The notes below the pieces were generated by a model. It saw only the letters and a program-made list of their open reading frames with translations. It was not told where the DNA came from and did no database searches. DNA of 12,751 bases from an uncultured Bacilli bacterium. GTDB taxonomy: Bacteria; Bacillota_I; Bacilli_A; RF39; UBA660. This document shows positions 7,289 to 12,751 of this stretch, in pieces. How positions within the stretch are numbered: position 1 is the stretch's first letter; the number at the start of each line of letters is the position of its first letter. A program made the translations under genes and the position numbers. The stretch spans positions 1-12,751 of the forward strand of contig CARJCM010000039.1 in assembly GCA_948999435.1 (NCBI GenBank), in the 5' to 3' direction.

Positions 7289-7465
7289 ATGCGTTTATAT
7301 AATAATTATAGTAATAGTTATAATTCTAAAACTAGAATAAATGAAATAAGAGGTTTATCAAACGAGTATGGCATAAATCTAAATGGTTGTAAAGAAGAGT
7401 ATAACGAAGAAAAAATAATAAAGACCAGATGTAAAGATTGCAATAACAAAATAAAAAAAGGATAA
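7289..7465 (+). CDS. Small hypothetical protein, 58 aa, polar with three C-terminal-half Cys
   Basis: Not recognised. The ORF encodes a soluble, Asn/Tyr/Lys-rich peptide starting MRLYNNYSNSYNSK, with a single Cys at 34 and a CKDC pair (48-51) near the basic C-terminus. No signal peptide or membrane helix. GGTGA lies 7 bases before the ATG, inside a hairpin. Its stop codon overlaps the left arm of a strong terminator, the arrangement expected for a real last gene of an operon. It would be co-transcribed with the PBP gene 40 bases upstream. The CxxC could be half of a zinc site, but one Cys pair plus Cys34 is not enough to claim a zinc ribbon. Whether it is conserved cannot be judged here. Confidence 0.5.
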   Translation: MRLYNNYSNSYNSKTRINEIRGLSNEYGINLNGCKEEYNEEKIIKTRCKDCNNKIKKG

Positions 7466-7489
7466 AAGTATCAAAGCTTTTATTTTTTT
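7462..7489 (+). terminator. Intrinsic terminator of the division operon
   Basis: ATAAAAG (7462-7468) / CTTTTAT (7477-7483), 8-nt loop, then seven T (7483-7489). On the minus strand the same hairpin is followed by CC and a T-run, so it may also stop the convergent small gene whose stop codon lies at 7488-7490. Confidence 0.8.
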
Positions 7490-7820
7490 ATAATTGATTT
7501 TTTAAGTTTTCTAATTCTTGTTTCAAATCATTTACGGCATTAATTAAGAAATTTATTTGTTCTTGATTACTTTTAGGATTTGGCCCAATATCACTCCAAG
7601 CTTCTCCCGAATTATGTACTCTATTACGGCCATTAATAAGCTGTTGTTGGGCAGCAGTAGTCAAAATAAATTGACCTACTAAAATAAGCCAGTTTCCAAA
7701 ACTATTTTGTTCATTAGAGTTATAGTCACCAACACAAGCAGAACCTATGGCGCAAGCTAGCCAAGCAAAAAGTTGGGGGTCAATATTTGGAGGAAAACCA
7801 TGATTAGATTGTTGATGCAT
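7488..7820 (-). CDS. Hypothetical protein, 110 aa, hydrophobic centre and C-terminal coiled coil
   Basis: No function recognised. Layout: a polar head (MHQQSNHGFPPNIDPQLF), a hydrophobic segment at about 17-31 (LFAWLACAIGSACVG, two Cys), a second at about 43-57 (NWLILVGQFILTTAA), a polar linker, and a C-terminal helix (about 86-110) with regular hydrophobic spacing and many Gln/Glu, probably a short coiled coil. It could be a small two-helix membrane hairpin protein or an amphipathic assembly. There is no cleavable signal. AAAGGAGG just upstream of the ATG and a plausible promoter support expression. It diverges from engB and converges on the division operon. It resembles uncharacterised proteins I associate with gut Bacillota, a recollection that was not checked. 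Confidence 0.72.
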   Translation of the reverse strand: MHQQSNHGFPPNIDPQLFAWLACAIGSACVGDYNSNEQNSFGNWLILVGQFILTTAAQQQLINGRNRVHNSGEAWSDIGPNPKSNQEQINFLINAVNDLKQELENLKNQL

Positions 7821-7836
7821 AATTTCCTCCTTTATA

Positions 7837-7864
7837 ATAATAATATTCGCGACTACATTTGCAA
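7837..7864 (-). promoter_or_regulatory. Promoter of the 110-aa gene, minus strand
   Basis: On the minus strand: TTGCAA (7864-7859), 16-bp spacer, TATTAT (7842-7837). The -10 matches 5 of 6, the -35 matches 4 of 6. The TTGCAA hexamer is palindromic and is also the -35 candidate of the divergent engB promoter. Confidence 0.45.
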
Positions 7865-7887
7865 AATACCAAAAAGTATTATATAAT
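7859..7887 (+). promoter_or_regulatory. Promoter of engB
   Basis: TTGCAA (7859-7864), 17-bp spacer, consensus TATAAT (7882-7887), about 20 bases before the engB ATG. The perfect -10 and spacing make it convincing although the -35 matches only 4 of 6. Confidence 0.7.
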
Positions 7888-7906
7888 TAATGTAGGTGAT
7901 ATTTAT

Positions 7907-8491
7907 ATGTTACAAATAAACGATGTAGACTTATCGTGTGTTGCAGTTAGAACAAGTCAGTACCCCACAGACAATTTACCAGAATTTCTTCTAGTGGGAA
8001 GAAGTAATGTTGGAAAGTCTAGTTTTATTAATACTTTAATAAATAGAAAGAATTACGCACATACTTCTTCAAAACCAGGAAAAACGCAAACTTTAAACTT
8101 TTATTTAATTAATAAAGATTTTTACTTTGTAGATGTTCCAGGTTATGGTTATGCTAGTGTATCCAAAGATAGACAAAAGAAATTTGGAATAATGATTGAA
8201 GATTACATAAAAGTAAGAGAGAACTTAAAATGTGTATTTATGTTAATTGATTATCGTCATAAACCCACCGAAGATGATTGTTTAATGTATGAATTTTTAA
8301 AATATTACAATTTAGAAGTTCATATTATTGCTACCAAATATGATAAAGTCAAGAAAAATGCTCGTGATAAACAAAATAAAATTATTAAAGACACCTTAAA
8401 ACTAGAAGAAGGAGAAAATTTCATAACATTCTCAAGCTTTACTAAAAAAGGCAAAGAAGAAGTTTATGAAATAATAGAAAACTTAATATGA
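7907..8491 (+). CDS. engB: Ribosome biogenesis GTP-binding protein EngB (YsxC/YihA)
   Basis: GTPase needed for late assembly of the 50S ribosomal subunit. The 194-aa product has the full TRAFAC-class motif set: G1 GRSNVGKSS (31-39), the G2 region SSKPGKTQTLNFY with a conserved Thr, G3 DVPGYG (76-81), G4 TKYDK (143-147), and a G5-like FSSFTKKG near the C-terminus. The length is typical of EngB. ATG 7907 is chosen because AGGTGAT precedes it by 7 bases and the family begins close to this point. An in-frame TTG at 7859 lies in the promoter and is rejected. The stop codon overlaps the exonuclease start (ATGA). It ends in TGA followed at once by an in-frame TAG. Confidence 0.96.
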   Translation: MLQINDVDLSCVAVRTSQYPTDNLPEFLLVGRSNVGKSSFINTLINRKNYAHTSSKPGKTQTLNFYLINKDFYFVDVPGYGYASVSKDRQKKFGIMIEDYIKVRENLKCVFMLIDYRHKPTEDDCLMYEFLKYYNLEVHIIATKYDKVKKNARDKQNKIIKDTLKLEEGENFITFSSFTKKGKEEVYEIIENLI

Positions 8492-9033
8492 TAGTACTAA
8501 ATAAAGAAGAGACTTTTGTTAGTGATTATGTTGTATTTGACTTAGAAACAACAGGATTAGATGCTACAAGTGATAGAATAATTGAAATAGGTGCTTTAAA
8601 ATATCAAAAAAATGAATTAGTTGATGAATTTAGTGTTTTAATTAATCCTAAAGTAAAATTACCACCAGTAATTACTAGAATAACTGGCTTAAGTGATGAA
8701 GATTTACAAGATAAAAATACTATTGAAAGTGTCCTACCTGAATTTTTAAGTTTTATTGAAGGCTATACCCTAATCGCTCACAATAGTGAATTTGATTTAG
8801 GATTTATTGAAGAAAATATTAAAAGATTAAACTTAGAAATGATTAATAACAAAAATATAGATACAGTGGAGATAGCAAGAAAATACATTCCTAAAGCTTA
8901 TAATTACAAATTAGAAACTTTAAAGAAATATTTTCATTTAGAATTTGGCTCTCATCGCAGTGTAGATGATTGTAAAACCACAAATTATGTATATCAATAT
9001 TGTAAAGATAAAGCTTTAGCTATAAAAAGTTAA
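8488..9033 (+). CDS. DEDDh 3'-5' exonuclease, DnaQ/PolC epsilon-like
   Basis: Stand-alone RNase T/DnaQ-superfamily exonuclease that would degrade DNA or RNA 3' ends using two metal ions. The 181-aa product contains Exo I DLETTG (Asp18, Glu20), the ITGLSDEDL segment, Exo II HNSEFD (Asp103) and Exo III HRSVDD (His156, Asp161). All four acidic ligands and the catalytic His are present. It resembles the exonuclease domain embedded in PolC, but no polymerase part is attached, so the substrate (proofreading, repair or RNA) cannot be assigned. No good ribosome binding site is seen. The start overlaps the engB stop by four bases, so it is probably translated by termination-reinitiation. Confidence 0.9.
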   Translation: MIVLNKEETFVSDYVVFDLETTGLDATSDRIIEIGALKYQKNELVDEFSVLINPKVKLPPVITRITGLSDEDLQDKNTIESVLPEFLSFIEGYTLIAHNSEFDLGFIEENIKRLNLEMINNKNIDTVEIARKYIPKAYNYKLETLKKYFHLEFGSHRSVDDCKTTNYVYQYCKDKALAIKS

Positions 9034-9041
9034 AGTTTTTT
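9014..9041 (+). terminator. Weak terminator candidate after the exonuclease gene
   Basis: A 5-bp stem CTTTA (9014-9018) / TAAAG (9031-9035) with a 12-nt loop, followed by six T (9036-9041). The stem is short and overlaps the end of the coding region. Position and T run are right, but stability is doubtful. Confidence 0.35.
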
Positions 9042-9043
9042 AT

Positions 9044-9072
9044 TTGCGATAGAATTAAATTTAAGGTATAAT
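9044..9072 (+). promoter_or_regulatory. Promoter of the HExxH gene pair
   Basis: TTGCGA (9044-9049), 17-bp spacer, consensus TATAAT (9067-9072). The predicted start is about 15 bases before the ATG at 9095, which is preceded by a modest GAAGTGA ribosome binding site. It separates the pair from the engB unit. Confidence 0.68.
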
Positions 9073-9094
9073 AAATAACTTGAAGTGATGAAAA

Positions 9095-10102
9095 ATGGGC
9101 AAAAAAACAGTAATAGAACAAAAGATAAGAAGACATACAAAAGAATTAGAAGAAAGTATTAAAATTATTAAACCAAAATTACTTGAGGCTTTTGTAAGGG
9201 TTTATGGCGAGAAACATCGCCAGCATATTACCTATATCATAGAAAATTTAAATTATATATTTTTTATTTCTGAAGAGTTTAGCAAAATAATCAAAGAAAA
9301 TAAAGGGATAAGAAAAAGTGTAAAAAGAACTATTGAAAATTATCTAAAATATTTAAATACAGTAAGTTACAAGTTTTCTAGTGTATCTCTTGAAGATGAA
9401 GAAAAATATATAATAGATAAATTTTTACCAAGATTTCCATTTCCATATGAAGATTATGAATATTATGAAGAAGCAATTGGAGGAGATGTACCATGTTGTA
9501 TGGCTCAAGTAAAAAAAGAGTGTTATACCCTAGAACCAGATTTTATTATATTATTACCAATTTATATAATAGATATAAAAATAATTATTCATGAAATAAA
9601 TCATGCTTTAGGGGCTAATCCTTTATGTATTGTAGATGACAAGTATTTATTAGTAGATTTTCTATTCAAAGAAGAGATTCCTGAAGAACTAGAAAATGAC
9701 TTTATCGCTGAACTTATTTTACGAGAATACTTAAAAATTGGTGGTATTATTCCAAGACCTTTAAGAAGAATGCTAATTGGTAATGCTTATAAAGAAAAAG
9801 ATTATATTTTAAAATATTTTTTTGAAACTTTAGAACCATTGATTTTAGAATCAAGAATTAGTAGGAATTATAATTTATTTTATAAAATTGTTGGTGATGA
9901 AAATATAAATTATCTATCTTCATTAATGATAGATTTATATAATCAATTTGAGATTGATAAATATATTGAATTAATAAAGTTAATTAATGAAATAGGGGAA
10001 TATTTAGAATCTTTAGAAGTAGAAGATACAGAAGAATTTCTAGCCAGTTTAGAAAACAAAGGAATTAAGCTTAACAGAATAAAAAAGAAAGAAGAATTAT
10101 AA
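9095..10102 (+). CDS. Uncharacterised HExxH (zincin-like) protein, copy A
   Basis: Family not recognised. 335 aa, no signal peptide and no clear membrane anchor, so probably cytosolic. An N-terminal helical region contains LLEAFVRVYGEKHRQHIT. The middle carries a strongly hydrophobic strand (ILLPIYIIDIKIIIHEINH) ending in HEINH (His166, Glu167, His170), a standard HExxH zinc/catalytic motif. A conserved acidic cluster follows about 36 residues later (NDFIAELI, Glu206), a possible third ligand as in gluzincins. The C-terminal part is helical and acidic, ending in KKKEEL. The segment before the motif has a CC pair (GGDVPCCMAQ). The gene directly downstream encodes a paralog, overlapping by one base. 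A metalloprotease is the likely class. Substrate and role are unknown, and the motif could be structural. Confidence 0.7.
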   Translation: MGKKTVIEQKIRRHTKELEESIKIIKPKLLEAFVRVYGEKHRQHITYIIENLNYIFFISEEFSKIIKENKGIRKSVKRTIENYLKYLNTVSYKFSSVSLEDEEKYIIDKFLPRFPFPYEDYEYYEEAIGGDVPCCMAQVKKECYTLEPDFIILLPIYIIDIKIIIHEINHALGANPLCIVDDKYLLVDFLFKEEIPEELENDFIAELILREYLKIGGIIPRPLRRMLIGNAYKEKDYILKYFFETLEPLILESRISRNYNLFYKIVGDENINYLSSLMIDLYNQFEIDKYIELIKLINEIGEYLESLEVEDTEEFLASLENKGIKLNRIKKKEEL

Positions 10103-11016
10103 TGCGAAAAATAAAAAGATTAAGTGAAGAATGGATAAAAAGTTTTTGTGGGTGGTATAACCAAGTCCAAAGTATTTTAATTGAAGCTTTTATAGAATAT
10201 TATGGTGAAGAAGAAAGAGAAAAGATAACTAAAGAAATTAATGATATTCCATTTTTATTTTTATTATCAGATGCAGCCTATTTAAATTGTAGTAATATCC
10301 CCAATGATTATTTAGCTAAAATGTTAAAATTATATTTTAAGAATAACAAGCTAGTTTTAGATACTTTATCTAAGTTAGGGTATAAGGATTATAGAATTTT
10401 AAGTGAAGCAACAAGACAAAGTATGCTAACTAAATACTATAGAGGAAGCTTTGAATATTATTTACATGAAGAATTTATTTCAGAACCGAGCGCTGGAACA
10501 ACTCATTTTGATATAGATGGTACCAATCCTATTATTATCTTACCAATATATTTTATAACTGATCAAATAATAATTCATGAGACTAATCATGTTTTAACAA
10601 CACCAAAAAGAGAAGGTGCTTTATTTCCAAAAGAAATAGATGAGCTAATAAATGAATTAATTATTCAAGATGTATTAAAAAATTTCAAGAATTTAGGAGG
10701 AAGAATTCTTCCATATGAATTAGAATTAAGAAATGGATATGAGAATGATTTATTCTTAATAAAAGGTTTTTATGAAAAGTTTAAAGATTTAATAAAAAAA
10801 TGTGTAAGAAATGATGATATTACTTTATTAGAAGATAATTTAGGAAAAGAAAACTTAAAGATGTATTTTATGCTTGTAAAAAGGTTATATCATAAAAAAT
10901 ATATAACAGATATAGACTTAGAAAGAATTGATCTTTTAATTAATCGAATGGCTAGATATTATCAAACTAAAAAATCATGTTTTAATAGAGTAAGATTAAG
11001 AAAAATAGAAAATTAA
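10102..11016 (+). CDS. Uncharacterised HExxH (zincin-like) protein, copy B
   Basis: Paralog of the gene upstream, 304 aa, not recognised. Shared features in the same order are an N-terminal LIEAFIEYYGEEEREKIT segment (compare LLEAF..VYGE..R..IT in copy A), a hydrophobic IIILPIYFITDQIIIHETNH strand with HETNH (His159, Glu160, His163), and an acidic EIDELINELI helix (Glu185, 22 residues after the motif). A C-terminal helical block follows, with a GKENLKMYFMLVKRLY match to GDENINYLSSLMIDLY. Sequence between these blocks has diverged, and the loop after HExxH is shorter. No signal peptide. The C-terminus is basic, unlike copy A. The start overlaps the copy A stop (TAATG). There is no obvious terminator before the response regulator, which has its own promoter candidate. 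Confidence 0.7.
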   Translation: MRKIKRLSEEWIKSFCGWYNQVQSILIEAFIEYYGEEEREKITKEINDIPFLFLLSDAAYLNCSNIPNDYLAKMLKLYFKNNKLVLDTLSKLGYKDYRILSEATRQSMLTKYYRGSFEYYLHEEFISEPSAGTTHFDIDGTNPIIILPIYFITDQIIIHETNHVLTTPKREGALFPKEIDELINELIIQDVLKNFKNLGGRILPYELELRNGYENDLFLIKGFYEKFKDLIKKCVRNDDITLLEDNLGKENLKMYFMLVKRLYHKKYITDIDLERIDLLINRMARYYQTKKSCFNRVRLRKIEN

Positions 11017-11039
11017 CAATATAGAAATAAATAAAAATA

Positions 11040-11048
11040 TGATATACT
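11040..11048 (+). promoter_or_regulatory. Extended -10 promoter candidate for the two-component genes
   Basis: TGATATACT (11040-11048): TATACT with a TGn extension. No good -35 at 16-18 bp. The predicted start near 11055 lies after the in-frame ATG at 11053 and supports ATG 11065 as the response-regulator start. Confidence 0.45.
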
Positions 11049-11064
11049 AAATATGGTGAAAATT

Positions 11065-11744
11065 ATGAAATTATTATTAGTAGAAGATGACCTAACAATA
11101 TTAGATGGTCTAAAGTTTTGTTTAGAAAAAGAAAACTTTGAGGTTCTAACATCATCAACTGGTTTAAATGCTTTAGAAAAGGTTAGTGAACATAAAATTG
11201 ATTTATTAATATTAGATATTAATTTACCCGATACAAATGGTATTGAGTTATATAAAAAATAAAAAAAGAAAAAGACATTCCAACTATCTTTTTAACTGCG
11301 AATGATTTAGAAACAACAATAGTTGAAGCATTAGATACAGGTGCTGACGATTATATAACAAAGCCATTTAAAACTAGAGAATTAATCAGCCGTATAAATT
11401 CTGTACTTCGAAGAGTATACAAAAATGAAAATAGCAATATTATAGAATTTAAAAATATAAAAATCAATTTAAATGAAGCCTGTGTTTACAAAGATAATGA
11501 AAAAGTTTTTTTAACTGCTTTAGAATACAAAATACTATTAATTTTATTTATGCATCCAGGAAGAGTATTTACTAGAGAATCAATTTTAGCAGAAATCTGG
11601 GATACCGAAGAAGAATATGTTAATGATAACACTTTAACTGTTTATATTAAAAGAATAAGAGAGAAATTAGAAGATGACCCTACTAACCCTAAAGTGATAT
11701 TAACGGTAAGAGGTCTTGGATACAAGGTAGATTATGAAAATTAA
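11065..11744 (+). pseudogene. OmpR/PhoB-type response regulator split by a one-base frameshift
   Basis: Receiver plus winged-helix transcription factor, expected partner of the downstream kinase. In the first frame: MKLLLVEDD acidic pocket (Glu7, Asp8, Asp9) and phospho-acceptor Asp51 in LILDINLP, ending at TAA (11260-11262) after IELYKK. In the -1 frame the protein resumes without loss: KKEKDIPTIFLTAND, the conserved Lys (11361-11363) in TKPF, then the OmpR effector domain (FLTALEYKILL, DNTLTVYIKRIREKLED, RGLGYKV). Restoring one A in the A6 run at 11254-11259 gives a normal 226-aa regulator. GGTGA (11055-11059) precedes ATG 11065. As written only about 65 residues are made, lacking the DNA-binding domain. 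Recent mutation, a variable run or a sequencing error are all possible. The lack of other damage argues against an old pseudogene. Confidence 0.85.
11254..11267 (+). other. Frameshift site in the response regulator (A6-T-A7 run)
   Basis: Six A, one T, seven A. The reading frame changes by -1 here relative to the family protein, which equals one missing A in the first run. The resulting in-frame TAA is at 11260-11262. Single-base loss in such runs is typical of polymerase slippage and of long-read or amplification errors. Confidence 0.75.
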
Positions 11745-12751
11745 AAAAGTGCTTATTATATTTATAGCAAGTTTAATATTAATGATTTGTTTAAATGTTA
11801 CATTATTAAAAACCTATAATAATTATGTATACAATAGTTATGCTAATATTATAAATTTATTGGTAGAGAAATATCCTGAAGCTGAGGCAGAAATAATAGA
11901 TACAATTATTGAAAGTAAGCCTAAATTTAATATCTTAAATAAATATGGAATTGATAATAATTCTTTAAAAAATATTACTTCATATCAAGAGATGCGTAAG
12001 TTTATAGTTCTAATAACTAGTATGTTTTATTTAATAATATTATCAAATGTTATAATAATATATTGTTATTATACTTTAAAAAACAAAAAAGAGATTAATA
12101 GTATTAACCATTATTTAAGTGATATTTTAAAAGGAGAATATAATTTAAATATCGCTGATTATAACGAAGATGAATTATCTATTTTAAAAAACGATATCTA
12201 TAAAGTAACAATTAAATTAAAAGAATTAAGTGAATACGAAAAAAAAGAACAAGTCTATTTAATGAATACCTTAGAAGATATATCTCATCAATTAAAAACA
12301 CCTTTAACAGCTTTAATGGTTACAAATGATATATTAAAAGATAGTAGTTTAACAAAAAAAGAGCGAGAAGAATTTTTAAACAAGGAGACTAAAGAATTAG
12401 AAAAAATGGAATGGTTAATCACAACTCTTTTAAAATACAGCAAACTTGACAGTGGTTCGGTAAAACTAAAAAAAGAAGAAGTTAAAGTAAAAGAATTAAT
12501 GAGTAGTATAATTGATACATTATCTATTGCTTTAGAACTTAAAAACATTGAAATTATCACTGAAGATTTAGATTATAATTTAATTTGTGATAAGAATTGG
12601 ACTAAAGAAGCATTAACAAATATTATAAAAAATGCTATTGAACATTTACCAAATGAAGAGGGCAGAATAACTATCAAAGGAGAGAATAATCCCTTATATC
12701 AAGGAATAACTATTACTGATAATGGCCACGGAATTAAAAAAGAAGATATTA
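11734..12751 (+). CDS. Sensor histidine kinase (3' end outside window)
   Basis: Membrane-bound two-component kinase. The frame is open from ATG 11734 to the window edge (339 full codons). TM1 spans about residues 6-25 (VLIIFIASLILMICL). A short extracytoplasmic loop of about 60 residues follows, then TM2 at about 90-114. A HAMP-like linker leads to the HisKA H-box EDISHQLKTPLTAL with phospho-acceptor His185. The HATPase domain shows an N-box around Asn300 (TNIIKNAIEH) and the G1 box DNGHGI (Asp329, Gly331, Gly333); the rest is cut off. The start overlaps the response regulator by 11 bases, so the two are co-translated partners. The small sensor loop and DISHQLKTPL box resemble VncS/VanS-like kinases of Bacillota, often found beside ABC transporters. 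That subfamily link is inference. Confidence 0.9.
   Translation, partial: MKIKKVLIIFIASLILMICLNVTLLKTYNNYVYNSYANIINLLVEKYPEAEAEIIDTIIESKPKFNILNKYGIDNNSLKNITSYQEMRKFIVLITSMFYLIILSNVIIIYCYYTLKNKKEINSINHYLSDILKGEYNLNIADYNEDELSILKNDIYKVTIKLKELSEYEKKEQVYLMNTLEDISHQLKTPLTALMVTNDILKDSSLTKKEREEFLNKETKELEKMEWLITTLLKYSKLDSGSVKLKKEEVKVKELMSSIIDTLSIALELKNIEIITEDLDYNLICDKNWTKEALTNIIKNAIEHLPNEEGRITIKGENNPLYQGITITDNGHGIKKEDI

Noticed and set aside
11253..11262. Programmed -1 ribosomal frameshift in the response regulator
   Set aside because: The heptamer around the A run does not fit X-XXY-YYZ in the zero frame, no downstream stimulatory structure is evident, and OmpR regulators are not known to need frameshifting. 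Not excluded, but a lost A is simpler.
1..12751. tRNA, rRNA, CRISPR array, insertion sequence, phage or defence genes
   Set aside because: No cloverleaf-like sequence, spaced repeats, transposase, integrase or recognised defence protein was seen; apart from the MraZ array no direct-repeat structure stands out.

Overview
The window is strongly AT-rich bacterial DNA from a low-GC Bacillota. Several features support this: an mraZ-rsmH-ftsL-pbp gene order, a PrsA-type lipoprotein foldase, tiny YjcZ-like transmembrane proteins, GGAGG-type ribosome binding sites, sigma-A-like promoters and short hairpin/T-run terminators. Tryptophan is always TGG and no gene needs TGA as a sense codon. The compact layout, the shortened division cluster and the unknown proteins suggest an uncultured gut Bacilli lineage (RF39/Erysipelotrichia-like). 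That placement is inference.

Left part (1-2900). The 3' part of a dGTPase-like HD hydrolase enters from the left edge and ends at a hairpin terminator. recX follows with its own promoter. It converges on prsA (minus strand), and a shared imperfect hairpin lies between them.

Middle (2900-7490). Divergent from prsA are two very small ORFs encoding Cys-rich N-termini followed by one transmembrane helix (YjcZ-like), closed by a strong terminator. Next comes a shortened dcw operon: mraZ, rsmH, ftsL and a PASTA-tailed class B PBP. It ends with an unrecognised 58-codon ORF and a good terminator. In front of mraZ are a promoter and four TGG(T/G) repeats at an exact 10-bp period, the expected operator for MraZ autoregulation. 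Other dcw genes (mraY, mur genes, ftsW, ftsQ, ftsZ) do not follow.

Right part (7488-12751). A small hypothetical gene (minus strand) diverges from engB (ribosome assembly GTPase). The two promoters appear to share one palindromic -35 hexamer. engB overlaps a DEDDh exonuclease gene by four bases. A new promoter then drives two tandem, one-base-overlapping paralogs of unknown function, each with an HExxH zinc-protease motif. The window ends with a two-component system: an OmpR-type response regulator broken by a one-base loss in an A-run, overlapping an apparently intact histidine kinase that runs off the right edge.

Points most worth following are the HExxH paralog pair, the frameshifted response regulator, the MraZ repeat array and the tiny Cys-rich membrane proteins.
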